Source: Phymatolithon calcareum
Taxonomy: Eukaryota; Rhodophyta; Florideophyceae; Hapalidiales
Length of the DNA stretch: 64,000 nt
Direction of reading: 5' to 3'
Assembly (NCBI GenBank): GCA_977006965.1
Contig: OZ345366.1
Location: forward strand, 1,860,001 to 1,924,000
Below the pieces are notes generated by a model, which searched no databases, was not told where the DNA came from, and was given only the letters and a program-made list of their open reading frames with translations. Positions within the stretch are counted from its first letter, which is position 1. The number at the start of each line of letters is the position of its first letter. The translations under genes were made by a program, and so were the position numbers. Of the stretch, positions 31,352 through 41,469 are shown one piece after another.

Positions 31352-33934
31352 TGTCTATGTGACGGGAATTTTCCCTCAATTGAGGGGCAATTTTCCTTCA
31401 ATTGAGGGAATGAGAATCATTTAATTTTTGGACGCGAAAGCTACTCACTATCAGGCTCGTCAAAAGCATCAAGCACATGGATGTGTTCAACATGCTTAGC
31501 AAAACAGTTTCTGCCAGTTGACGTGCCACATATGTAGACTGCGGCGCCATCAAGCCTATTACATGACGAGCACACGAGGGTCGTTTTCTTAACTTGACAG
31601 ACTCTGCAGTTGTTCTGCACAGCAAAAGTAGTCATCATGCCAGCTGAAGTCTTCCTTTTCTTCCTCGTGGGTGTTAAGTGGGTTCCAACACCACTTCCGG
31701 AGGCATATTTACGTTTTGGGCTGACTAAACGTTGACGAACATTGCGCGAATCAAATGAGTTGTCGATGAGTTGTTCCGCCAGTGTTTCATAGTACCTTCG
31801 CTGCGTCATGTGGTCTTGAGATTCTTGATGTGCGCCAGAAAACAAAAGCCAGCTATCAACGACGCAAATCGCCAGAAGAGATGTGTTAACACGAAAGGAC
31901 CAGTCTTGAGTGCGAACTTTCTTCTCCATGTCCAAACTCTCTTGACGGCATCGATTATGCCTGTCAATTTGAGCACAGGCCGAATAATACGTCTCGCATA
32001 CTTCAGGCTGAGGGACTGAAAGCTCAACACGTGAAGCTCCATCTTCGAGCTGACGCCAGCGCACACGCCTGTAAGGTTTCCCTTGCATACTGGTTGACGT
32101 AGTCGAAATAAAGTAACGGCGATCTCGGTCAACCCACATCGCCGCCATCATTGAGGGGTCACCGGTCAACGATTTTCGAACCATAGAAACGCACTGACCC
32201 CTTTCTGAGAGCTCAACTTGTGATAGGTACTCCATTGGATACTTCTTCGTCGCAGTTTTGATGACCCCTATGAACTTCAGGCCCAGTCGGAGAAGCATTT
32301 CTGCAGATTCGACGCTCGCAAAGTATGAATCTGCACAGACAATGCGTCTTGTACCAGAGTATGCGGCGACAAGACGGCGCAGAACAGCTGTACCATGGGC
32401 AGTTTCATCCTCGAAGTCTTTTTGTTTCTCGTCCTCTGCAGTGGTTACCAGCTCAAGATGCAACATAATCCCGCTTCTTCCGCACGCCGAATTTTGTATT
32501 TCGCAACCGCTCTCCGGTTTGCGGTCTATAGCGATGTATTGCGGCAGCCCGATGTCGATCCAATGACCTCCGTTTCCATACCAACGAGAAATAGACTCGT
32601 CAACGCAAATCAGATCTGACGGAGATACGGTACGCTTTCTGTGATCGTTAATTGCATCGACAAAATCCTGAACGAGCGCCCAACGGTGCTGCGCGGACGA
32701 CAGAGTGCCTTGCTCACTTGGTTGCACGCTGAACGTGATGCACCGGAGGTACTCGGAGAACCTATCTCTGTTCATCCCAGTGTTTGAAAATGAAGGAGCT
32801 GGGATATACTTGTTCGGCCTGGTTGACATCCATAAGTCCCTTTTTGCGCCGAACTCAAATCTTGTCATGAGAACCAGTATTCCAAAAAACTTAAGAAGCT
32901 CTGTCACGGTAGTCTCCTTTTTTCCGATTCTTTTCAGCTTAGCGGACGTCCAAGCAACAATTTTTCGGAGGTGCATTTGGGGGAACATTGTCATGAAGCA
33001 GTCATACGGCGTGTGTAAACCGATGCCACAGTTTTCGGAAATAATATCTCCGTTTGTAGTTCGAACATTCCAGAACTGACGGGGAATTCTTCCTCCAATT
33101 GGACATAGAACCTGGCGCTCGAACCATGGCACTCCATGAACAAAAGCGCTTGGCGCAGGGTCTGGCGTAATGACATCAAGCTCTTCTTGCGAGGCTTGGT
33201 CCCAAGAACCTTGCAGGGCGTAGGCGAGAGAGCCCGGCATAGGGCGTTCAGAGCTTCTCTTGCTTGCGTTGAGGTTTGTGTGTCCTTCTCGTGTGCTTGT
33301 GGTTGGCATTGGAACCGAGAACTCGGCGTTTGGCGAAGAAGATGTTCGACCACGAGTACTGTAAGCCAGCGTTCGAGGTACAGAATTTTGCCTGCTGGGA
33401 CTAGATACAACCATTCGAGAGGAACGAGAGTCTTCGTCTGCCTTCCCTGCCTTGACGTTAATAATCTTGACAGTCTTAATCTTTGTCTTCTGGATCGGTT
33501 TCTGAACAAGAACCCATTTCACGCGAAGGGACGTGCTCGATCGACCCTTGATATCATCGACGAGTACCTCCTGAACGGTGCCGTTCACCTTTTTTGACTT
33601 GGAAAACGCTCCGTATAGTCGGCAGCACTCTGCTAGACTTGTCACTGAGGTTGCTTTGGTGTGTACGGCTGCACCGACCACTCGGCGCGGATCTTTTTCT
33701 CGACGCATGGTAGATGTCTTTTTTGTGAGTGATCAGCAGATTTTCGTTCCTACCGGCGAACGACGCGGTTTTAAGGTAGTAAAAGGGGTAATCCTCACAA
33801 AGAACAAAAGCCCGCCTTTCCGAATCTGGCGCTAAAAAACTGTTCCGCATTCTTTTTATAAACTTTTTTGAGGTTTTAAATACACCCTCAATTGAGGGAT
33901 TTTCCCTCAATTGAGGGTGTTCGTCACATAGACA
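31352..33934 (-). mobile_element. PB1: piggyBac-like transposon, intact
   Basis: 2583 bp with inverted ends TGTCTATGTGACG and two copies of the palindrome CCCTCAATTGAGGG near each end (31373-31386, 31395-31408 with one change; 33885-33898, 33904-33917). Flanked by CTAG on both sides (31348-31351, 33935-33938). Encodes one uninterrupted piggyBac-type transposase. The Gypsy integrase reading frame is interrupted exactly at the CTAG. A decayed copy lies at 49142-51112. Confidence 0.85.
31441..33708 (-). CDS. piggyBac-type DDE transposase (DDE_Tnp_1_7)
   Basis: 755 aa, single exon, no breaks. Residues 1-180 are Ser/Lys-rich and probably disordered. The DDE domain follows (about 193-625), starting PWFERQVLC, with a WMSTRPNKYI block. 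The Asp triad is D370 (ICVDESISRWYG), D460 (IVCADSYFAS) and D582 (QIDRHNR), the positions conserved in piggyBac transposases. A Cys-rich C-terminal zinc module (C701, C704, C713, C716, C727, then CFAKHVEHIH) matches the family's DNA-binding tail, normally used to hold the element's ends. It would cut and paste PB1 and possibly the decayed PB2. The start MRREKD at 33708 is the first ATG of the frame; the subterminal palindromes at 33885-33917 lie 180-210 bp upstream. Confidence 0.92.
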   Translation of the reverse strand: MRREKDPRRVVGAAVHTKATSVTSLAECCRLYGAFSKSKKVNGTVQEVLVDDIKGRSSTSLRVKWVLVQKPIQKTKIKTVKIINVKAGKADEDSRSSRMVVSSPSRQNSVPRTLAYSTRGRTSSSPNAEFSVPMPTTSTREGHTNLNASKRSSERPMPGSLAYALQGSWDQASQEELDVITPDPAPSAFVHGVPWFERQVLCPIGGRIPRQFWNVRTTNGDIISENCGIGLHTPYDCFMTMFPQMHLRKIVAWTSAKLKRIGKKETTVTELLKFFGILVLMTRFEFGAKRDLWMSTRPNKYIPAPSFSNTGMNRDRFSEYLRCITFSVQPSEQGTLSSAQHRWALVQDFVDAINDHRKRTVSPSDLICVDESISRWYGNGGHWIDIGLPQYIAIDRKPESGCEIQNSACGRSGIMLHLELVTTAEDEKQKDFEDETAHGTAVLRRLVAAYSGTRRIVCADSYFASVESAEMLLRLGLKFIGVIKTATKKYPMEYLSQVELSERGQCVSMVRKSLTGDPSMMAAMWVDRDRRYFISTTSTSMQGKPYRRVRWRQLEDGASRVELSVPQPEVCETYYSACAQIDRHNRCRQESLDMEKKVRTQDWSFRVNTSLLAICVVDSWLLFSGAHQESQDHMTQRRYYETLAEQLIDNSFDSRNVRQRLVSPKRKYASGSGVGTHLTPTRKKRKTSAGMMTTFAVQNNCRVCQVKKTTLVCSSCNRLDGAAVYICGTSTGRNCFAKHVEHIHVLDAFDEPDSE

Positions 33935-34065
33935 CTAGAGAGTATTGCTGTGAACGGTAGATTGTATGCCACCTCAACGTCTACTAAAATATTGTCCAAG
34001 TTTTCATATCCTCGGATTATTCCCTCAACCTTTCTATTGGCTATTGTACCCATTCAACTTTACGC

Positions 34066-34987
34066 GCAAATACTACTCAGGCAGAGGAGTCACATATATC
34101 CCTACGACACTATAATCGCCTCAGGAGAACGGAATAGCCTACCGAATCAACTACACACTCTACAACAAAGCGCAGTCATCCCTTAGAGCAGCACACATCG
34201 ACGATACACTTTGGAAGGATGCCATCCGTGACGCTGTATTTAAATACAATATCATCTCCAACCTTGGCGTCCGCAAAATACAGTACAGGCTATGGCACGA
34301 GGCACGAAAAATCGTGCAGCACCTTTTCACTTTTCGGTAGCTTCGTCATAGCCCAAATCACTTTGACAAGAAGAATAAATTGAACATGAGCGCATTTCCG
34401 GCCCAATACATGTACGCAGAGGATGTCTACCACATAGTCTTGTATGAGCTGCGAAGCAAAACATATCACTCCATCAAGGCCATCAACTGCACTCCGTACC
34501 ACGCAGAATATGACACCGTTCCCGGCACATCTCAGGTATTATCGATTCTACTAATCAAACCAAACCAGACTGACATTATTTTCAGAAGTGCAGACTCAGA
34601 AAAAATCAGGCACTTTCAAGCATTTTCACGAAGAGCAATGGGGCCAAAAATCATACCCCTCTAACTATCACGGCATCTACTCCACCTCCACCGAACGACA
34701 AAGCGGCACATCGGTATCCAGATGATCAAGCATGGGCAAAGCCCCAAGATGCAGAGCTTATCTCATTGGATCGTCTTCAAGCTATGAAATGGCTACCATA
34801 CACTCTCATGTAGCGCGAAAATAATCACCCTCGCAATGAGTTACAGTTACAAACGCGATCACAACAACCGTATTGCAAAACGCAAAGCGCGCTGATCTGC
34901 GCTTGGGGACATCATGGAGCCCCATATCCACTATGATCCTAACAAAAGAGCAAAACAAATGAAAGACAAATCATCATTGCGGATACT
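34066..34987 (+). pseudogene. Copia-B integrase end and RT start
   Basis: Multiple frames: PQENGIAYRINYTLYNKAQS (integrase PQQNGVAERMNRTL region) near 34125, LWKDAIRDAVFKYNIISNLG, the post-integrase strand YMYAEDVYHIVLYELRSKTY (34410-34460), then DAELISLDRLQAMKWLPYTL (the RT entry region) and KRKAR.CAWG, ending SSLRIL at the LINE-1 insertion. At least five frame changes or stops. Similarity is recognisable but old. Confidence 0.65.
34974..34987 (+). repeat. LINE-1 target-site duplication (3' side)
   Basis: TCATTGCGGATACT, repeated exactly at 40326-40339. It encodes S-L-R-I-L of the Copia RT in both copies, and the LINE's poly(A) (poly-T on plus) abuts this copy. Confidence 0.92.
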
Positions 34988-35194
34988 TTTTTTTCCTTTC
35001 AAGTTTATTTAAAAGCCCCACAGACTTCTGAAGATATCGGCAAGGCTTCCTCTGGTGCTACCTACCTTTGTGTAGCTCACAAAACGTCCACTAGAATCGC
35101 AGACGGGAAAACTTAGGACTCAAAGTAGTCCTATCTCAGTCCTCTACGGGATTGTTGGTGCTTGGACTCGACCACTTTTTGCCTTGCATTCTGC

Positions 35195-38100
35195 GGATTA
35201 ATACAGGCCTTCTTCGTTCTCCATGCGTTCTATGAGTGTCTTGCTAAATAGTAAGAGCTCATCTAGCGCCTTTTCTGTTTCCAGTCGTTTTTCTCCTTCG
35301 AGTTCGTACCCTGCTAGCGTGCGTTCAAGGGTCTCCATATGCTCTCTGGCTCTGGTGCCGAATTCTTCTGTCATACTTGTTGTTGACACCTGTGGGAATC
35401 TGCCACAGCATACTTCAGTGCGAGTTGTCTGTGCTTCACCTTGGGGAACTTGAGGATTGCTGGCAATTCTCTTGTTTTGTCGTATGGTATCTTTTCCGCT
35501 TCGATTCTAGGCGGTCTCCTTCCATTTCCAGAAATTTCGATCGAAGTGCTTGCGACGATTGGTTTGCTTGGATATGCTTTACCGCTTCACCGAACGGCTC
35601 TCTGGTCTCCATCGCGGCGATATCTTTCTTCGTGTACTGCCATTCATCGTTGTTTCTTCTTTCTGGCACTTCCTTTGAATACATACGTTCTTTCGCCTTG
35701 TTCCTTCTCAGAATTTTGAAGGCCTACATTTCTCGTCGATGTGCGGCCGCCTGGATCCGGCACAGGAGACGGAGCCTATCCGTCCTTCCTCGGCCCAGTG
35801 GCCCGAATACTTGATTGAAGAATGTTGCTTCTACTTCCTTGACGGCATTTTGTACGTCTTCTGTCCAGGGCGTTAAGTGCATTGCGTACTCCCAGCGTGG
35901 CTGTACTAGTGCCTTGTATATCTGAATACACTTCTGTATACTCAGCCCTTTCTTGAACACTCCCAGTGTACGCAACTCGTACACGGCCGTCCTTGATTTC
36001 TTTAGTCGTTGCATCATTAACGTATCTGTAACTCCTCCGGGGTCGAGGGATACTCCAAGGTACGTGACCTCCGGAACTTGTGCTAGCACCTTGTTCGCTA
36101 GCTGGAATGTCTTGCCCAATGTTTCTTCTGATTCGAGGACTTCGCTTTTCCCTTGTTTAGTGTTCCAAGTCATCTCTCGCTCTTGTGCCCATTGGGTAGC
36201 TATATCCAATAGTCCTTGCAGTGCCGCGGGTGATTTCGCAGAGAGAAGAACATCGTCTGCGAAGAGGATAGCCGGTACTTCAGCCCAGGTTTTTGATGCC
36301 CGGCTCATTCGTTCTGCGAATTCATCCATGAAGATGTTGTAGAGGCTTGGACTGAGAGGGGACCCTTGTGGGACTCCCCTGTCCACTAGAAACCAGTTCC
36401 TGTTCGCATCACCAATTGTTGCTACCCAGGATGGTGTCAAGAACGCCTCTGCCATTGCGCAGATCTCCTTCGGCAGTACTTGTCTCATTCTGTTCACCAG
36501 GTGTACTCTCGGTACTGTGTCGTAGGCAGCCTTAAGGTCCAATACTGCTACACATCTCTGATCCTCTTTTAGTAGCTCAGTAGCTCTTAGGATGGCCAGT
36601 TCAGTGCTCTTCCCCTTTTGGAACCCAAGCTGATACCAGTGGTTTGCGTATACTGTGCGCAGCTTCATATCGATAGCTGTCTCAATAATTTTCCTTGCGT
36701 GGCTCAGCAAAGAAATCGGTCGGTAGTTTCCGGGGTCCTCATGTGCCCCCTTCTTGTGTATTGGGACGAGGAGCGCTTTCTGCCAGTGCAGAGGCGTGTC
36801 TCCAGAGCTCCCGCAGGCCTCCCACAAGGCTGTAAGCACTTCGGCGCTGAGCGATATATCGACTTTTAGCATTTCAGCCTTCACCTCGTCTAAGCCTGGT
36901 GCCTTTCCGTTTGGTGCTTTACGGATAGCCGCTTCAATTTTTGTCCTCATGTCCTCTGTACAGGAGAATTTTCTTAGTCCGGGTTGCCACTTTTCGGTGC
37001 TATGGCATGTCGCTGAGATATGGGCTGAGAATTTCGCGCAATTCATGGGGCTTCCTGTCATCTCGTTTCTTAGCTTTCTTCTTCGAATTTTCTTTTTCAT
37101 CTTGGCAAGTTGCTTCAAAGCCGCTGGTCTATCCTTCTCCTCGAGCTCGGCGATGTATTCTTGATACTGCTCTTTCTTCTTCTTGTTCACCAAGGTTCTG
37201 ATTTGGTACTTACACTCGTGGTAACGGCCCCAGTCTTCCGGTGATTGGGATGATCTGGCTTTCCGGTAAAGTTTCTTCCGATTCAGTGCCATTTTGTCAT
37301 GCTCTGTATTCCAAAATGACTTATAACGTGCCGGTGTGTGTTTTCTAGTTCTCCACGGATCACACCAGGTTTTAACAAGTCTCTTGTACCCCTGGTGTAG
37401 ATCTCTTGCATTTTTGCACTTTTTGAGGTCTTCGATGACTCCGGGAATGCTTTCTTGGTACTTACGAAGCGCGAATTCTTTCTTCGATTCTTTTCTTGAC
37501 TTTCCTCCTAAGTCCACAATCTCTCTGTAGATATCGGATACCGATTCGGGGGAGATACTTCCCTTGAGGTCCTCAATGAGACTACGCATTCGTTCCTTGA
37601 TTTCATTTTTCCTTTGTGTGTCATCTCGGTCTCTTATACTGATTGGTCGCTTATACTGGTTCGGGTCACGAACTTGCCAGCTTCGAAGGCGCGTACATAC
37701 AGGCCTGTGCTGTGTAGCCCCTGTCCATATGTCCTCTGGAGATTTTGGCGCGGATATTGTTATTCCTTTTGTGACGAAGAAGTCGATATTGCTCCCGTAC
37801 TTCTTCGTCTGGAATGTCGGTCCTTTGCTTGCTCTAATGTCCCATCCATTTCTTTCTGCCCACTGGACTAGTTGGTTGCCCCTTCTGTTTGACTGCCTGT
37901 CCCACAGCTTGTGTCTTGCGTTCCAGTCACCACAGATGATGGCTTGACCCCTTGCGTGCCTGTTGATTAGTTGGAGGCATTTGTCGGTTTCCTGACGAGT
38001 GGACCTTGGTGACATGTACACTACCCCAACTTTTAGGCTGCCTAGTTGGGCGATAATGATTTGGAAGTGTACCTTTGCATACTTGAAGATTAGTTTCACT

Positions 38101-38366
38101 CCACATCCACTGCGGAACACCAGTGATACTCCGCCAAAGTTTCTCGCTGTACCTCGCCTTCTTGACCCGGGATCTTGGTTACGAGGCCCATCCGACGTTA
38201 TCAGTTCGGGCCTTGGGGCGTTTATTGAGAACATATCGGTCCGAATGCGGGTGTCGGATCTCAGATGCGTCTCCGTTAGACCGATGATGTCGACCTTGTG
38301 ATTTTGTACCATCTTATGTAGGTACTCCGGGGTTTCTGGTGATCCCCCGACGTTCATCGTTGCCAT
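35195..38366 (-). pseudogene. LINE-1 ORF2: AP endonuclease and reverse transcriptase
   Basis: From MATMNVGG (38366) 880 codons are open to a TAG at 35724-35726, after which the same frame continues (to 35436) and then shifts to reach ERMENEEGLY near 35198. Domains: an endonuclease/exonuclease/phosphatase-type nuclease (residues 1-220; TETHLRS with the catalytic Glu, ICGDWNARHK) that nicks the target; a Lys/Arg-rich linker; then RT with NYRPISLLSH, QLGFQKGKSTE, LDLKAAYDTVPR, GVPQGSPLSP and FADDVLLSA (YADD-type core near 36255). All RT catalytic Asp residues are present. The stop removes about 160 C-terminal residues that LINE-2 still shows, so function is doubtful. Confidence 0.85.
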
Positions 38367-38730
38367 TCTCCAATATCTGTTAAATATTATTTTTGGTTGC
38401 GATTTGCTCCGAATTTGCGATGGGAGTATTATTGGTTCCTTGCTTCTCTGGGTATCCGGTGAGACTTGAGGGCTGGCCTCTCGCTTCGTTGACTGATGTA
38501 TTTGGGTCGACCTGCTGAGAAGTCACGTCTTCCACATCTGCCTCGATTATTGTATTAGCTGGTTCATCTTGTTTAGTTGCCTGGTTGTCATCGATGGACT
38601 GTTGTCCCTCGGTTTCTTCATCTTCCTGGCCTGTTGGGTCGCCCTCTTTCCTCATTATTTGTCGGAAATTAGGGTTTATGAGGTGCCGTCGTGGGAATTG
38701 TTCGAGCTTACGTATCTCATCAATTTCCAT

Positions 38731-40209
38731 CTATCTGGGTCTCCGGTCGGCTGCTCTCTCCAGTCCTTTGTACCACGCTTTTGCGGCCTCATTTGACGCC
38801 GTGGACGCGCAGTATCTAGCTCGTGCCCTTGACCTCGTCGCATGTTTCGGTAGTGAGCGCACCGACTCACCATGTTGGCTTCTTTTCTTAGGGTTTTCAA
38901 ACACATTGTACCTATACATGCAGACCATGCCCGCTAAACGCATTAGGTTAACAATGGCGTCCCATTCTTTCGTTTCTATGAGTACTTCCATTATCGACGA
39001 ACCAATGAACGATATGTGGTAAACCGTTTTCGTCTTCAGCATCTCTTTCACAGCTTCCTCAATTTGCTCGCGTGGGGCTTTCGGAATTCTTCTGAAGTAC
39101 AGTGAGACCAATCCAGGTTTCGGTCCCTTTCTTGGCATGCTACTTCCCATTTTGTTTAGGAACGTTTCCAAGCGTTCTCTATCCGGCTCTTCAATCGGTT
39201 GCGTTGGACGACTGCTTGTACGTCTTTCGCTTCTCTTCTTCTGCAATTTTTCTCCTCCTGCGTTAGAAGTCATCGAGTCGCTTGTATTTCCCGTTATGGC
39301 CTCCTTGTAAGACTTAACTGGGGGAATTTCTGTGTTCTTGACGAAGACATTGGAGTCTATCTCGGGGCTCGTCGGCTCCCCTCTGGAATTTGGTTGTACA
39401 GATGAATCCTCTAGTGCTCCTGGGGCACCACGTCGGAGCCTTCTGTTCTCTTCCGATAGAGTCCTCACTGTTGCTTCAAGGGTTTTGACCTTTCCCTCGG
39501 TATCTGCTAGCTTGGATTCCGAGGTTGCCAATCTCGATTCCAGTACCACCATCTGTGATTTAAGATCCTTTAGGACATCGGCTGTTGGGCAGATTCTCTC
39601 GCCTGGCGTGTTGCACTTGTTGCTACCTGCGATAGTTGGATTATCTTCTTCGTCGATGCGTCTCTCAGCTTGCTTTGAAATGCACATCTTCGGTTGTGCA
39701 AGGACTGTCTGCCTTGGGCTTTTCGGTGTGCCTTGTTTTATGAACTCTTCGGCACAAGAGCCTTCTTTGACGAAGGTGCACTCTTTGCATTGGAGTACCA
39801 GTGGTGCTCGAGCGCTTTCTCCCGTGAGTTTGAGCGTTCCCTTCTTGCTGCAATCGCCACACTCCACGACATTGCGATGTTTCACGAAAAGCTGTCGTGT
39901 TGGGTTTTCTCCTACCGTAATCGCTTTTCTTGACGTTTTTATCGGTTTGATGAAGCTGTTTCCATCCTGTATGGGCTCCTCGCTATCTGTTTTGTCTCCA
40001 GTCCCAGGCTTGGCGCGCGCCTTGGCTCGCGTGATTGCCCCAGTGGACCGGTGTGCCGTACTGGTCTGTTTCATAGAGTTTTCCATTTTTTGATATTCCG
40101 AACCCGCCGACGGTTGCGGGTGACTTCCGCGACGGCTTCTCCAGGTTTGCCACGGAAATTTGGTTTCCATGTCGCGTTCTCCTTCGTTGTGATCGTTGTT
40201 TGACGGCAT
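38731..40209 (-). CDS. LINE-1 ORF1: gag-like RNA-binding protein
   Basis: 492 aa with no breaks. Basic N-terminus (MPSNNDHNEGERD, PWQTWRSRRG), ITRAKARAK motif, a CX2C...CX2C zinc module (CGDCSKK...LQCKEC, about residues 115-145), a heptad-rich coiled coil (LKSQMVVLESRLATSESKLA, about 215-255), and an RRM-like C-terminal fold (GLVSLYFRRIPKAPREQIEE...MRLAGMVCMYRYN, about 370-440). ORF1 proteins bind LINE RNA and chaperone target-primed reverse transcription. The in-frame stop at 38731 is followed at once by MEIDEIRKLEQFPRR and 115 more codons to 38380, so ORF1 may have been longer. Confidence 0.8.
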   Translation of the reverse strand: MPSNNDHNEGERDMETKFPWQTWRSRRGSHPQPSAGSEYQKMENSMKQTSTAHRSTGAITRAKARAKPGTGDKTDSEEPIQDGNSFIKPIKTSRKAITVGENPTRQLFVKHRNVVECGDCSKKGTLKLTGESARAPLVLQCKECTFVKEGSCAEEFIKQGTPKSPRQTVLAQPKMCISKQAERRIDEEDNPTIAGSNKCNTPGERICPTADVLKDLKSQMVVLESRLATSESKLADTEGKVKTLEATVRTLSEENRRLRRGAPGALEDSSVQPNSRGEPTSPEIDSNVFVKNTEIPPVKSYKEAITGNTSDSMTSNAGGEKLQKKRSERRTSSRPTQPIEEPDRERLETFLNKMGSSMPRKGPKPGLVSLYFRRIPKAPREQIEEAVKEMLKTKTVYHISFIGSSIMEVLIETKEWDAIVNLMRLAGMVCMYRYNVFENPKKRSQHGESVRSLPKHATRSRARARYCASTASNEAAKAWYKGLERAADRRPR

Positions 40210-40325
40210 GATCCTGCCCTCCCAAGGCGCGTAGCCCCGCGAGTGGGGTTTGGCGCGGGAGGAAGTGCTCGCTCGACCTAAACTTTGTTCTGGCCCCGAT
40301 CGGTCCGGTCACTCCAAGCTCCTTC

Positions 40326-40339
40326 TCATTGCGGATACT
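40326..40339 (+). repeat. LINE-1 target-site duplication (5' side)
   Basis: Second exact copy of TCATTGCGGATACT. Confidence 0.92.
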
Positions 40340-40543
40340 GTGCACTCCAGCAGCACAACATGGACTGTAATTTCCAGAATTTCGATTTTGAATCGGTGCT
40401 TCTACAGGAAGACTTTAAACATCTCACTAGAGTATTCGTTTATCAACATCCTCTCTTCAATGGCTCGTGCAAACATCTCTATCCTGCGAGGGAACTTAAG
40501 AAGCAACTATACAGCACTACAAAAGTGTGGATTCCATTCTTCT
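40340..40543 (+). pseudogene. Copia-B RT fragment between the two LINEs
   Basis: Continues the interrupted RT: SLRILCTPAAQHGL (start in the duplication), then in the next frame FDFESVLLQEDFKHLT and FNGSCKHLYPARELKKQLYS, recalling the MDV.TAFL...V.LRQPPGF...HV.RL.KALYGLKQ stretch of Copia RTs. Stops and one frame change. It ends where LINE-2 begins. Confidence 0.55.
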
Positions 40544-40645
40544 GAAGGAAGGCAGAACCGGACAGATCAGACCAGGAAGACATCTCCAGTAGCGTAACAC
40601 AAACGACAAGCCTCCTGCCGAGGGAAACCCCAGCCGGGGGGTCCT

Positions 40646-41460
40646 ATGTCTCAAATGAGGCCATCCATGGAGCCGAATTTCGTTCCGGGAGCCAACGAAC
40701 AGGGAAAGGACACGATTCTCCCCTGGCAGACTGCAAGAAACAGGCGATCGAGCCGCCAGGCGAGACATCCACAGTCGCTGGCGGATTTCAAAAGCGAAAA
40801 AAAATTGAAACAGCCCGAGTTGGAAAAACGTACCACCGGGGAAATTACGCGTGCACAGGCAAAAGGCATGCCCAACGCAAGCAAAGACAGCGAGAACAAG
40901 AAAGAAGACAATAACAAACCCATGTTGAGAACGATAAAAGCAACGCATATGTCCCTTCGCAATAGGGGGACTGGATGCTAGCGAATTTGTCCACAATATC
41001 ATCCCTAAAGCTACAGGGGCAGACCAAGCAGAGGGACACAGAAAGACGTCCATGGTTACCTAACTGCTGACGTATTCACGAACATGGAGACCAAAGTGGA
41101 AGAGCTGAAGAGTACGCTGGCGGTCACAGAGGATACACTGGCACCATTATTGGCAATGGGACACAGAGATAACCAATATGACGCTAAATACTCACAAAGA
41201 GTGGAGAAAGGGATAGTATTGCTGATCTGCTGAAAGAAGCAGGCGTTACCTGTATGTACAGGTACAACGTCTTTGAAAGTGCGAAGAAGGGAAAACAAGG
41301 ATTTGAGTCTGGTCAACCCCTGGAACCTCATGCAGCCTCGACAAGGGGCATCCCGCCCATGAACCTGAAAACATGACCCCGTCTACATCTGACGCACCGG
41401 AGAACGAGACAAGTACAGAAACTCCCAGCGCAATTTTGGAGGATACCACACCCGAAAATA
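40646..41460 (+). pseudogene. LINE-2 ORF1 remnant
   Basis: Starts MSQMRPSMEPNFVPG and keeps PWQTARNRRSSRQ and EITRAQAKGM, matching LINE-1 ORF1 (PWQTWRSRRG, AITRAKAKA). It breaks near 40981, with pieces of the coiled-coil region and CMYRYNVFES at about 41260. The last part (ILEDTTPENNINKYWRIATM) runs straight into the endonuclease start with no stop between the two. Confidence 0.75.
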
Positions 41461-41469
41461 ATATTAACA

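Larger units (their letters stand above)
30345..34065 (-). mobile_element. Gypsy chromovirus fragment interrupted by piggyBac
   Basis: On the minus strand the order is integrase end (NRKVEGIIRGYENLDNILVD, then VEVAYN at about 33960-34040), then after the piggyBac insert SP.HHTYAFNPKSIP, then an integrase C-terminal tail (FSVNDSVWLSTRNLSL, RKLRPTFCRPFVI), then a chromodomain. It is followed by a polypurine tract GGGGGGAGGAG (30712-30722) and LTR-like sequence starting TGTGATGTACA at 30711. Only the 3' end of the element survives; RT, protease and gag are absent, and the outer limits are approximate. Confidence 0.7.
34988..40325 (-). mobile_element. LINE-1: full-length non-LTR retrotransposon
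   Basis: 5338 bp bounded by a perfect 14-bp duplication, with an A-rich 3' tail at 34988 and a 5' untranslated region to 40325. On the minus strand it encodes a gag-like ORF1 and an endonuclease-reverse transcriptase ORF2. Related fragments lie at 40544-46424, 48246-48335 and 58540-58737. It is inserted in Copia-B RT. Confidence 0.93.

Noticed and set aside
39332-40093. 253-codon plus-strand frame opposite LINE-1 ORF1
   Set aside because: Antisense shadow of ORF1; no homology.
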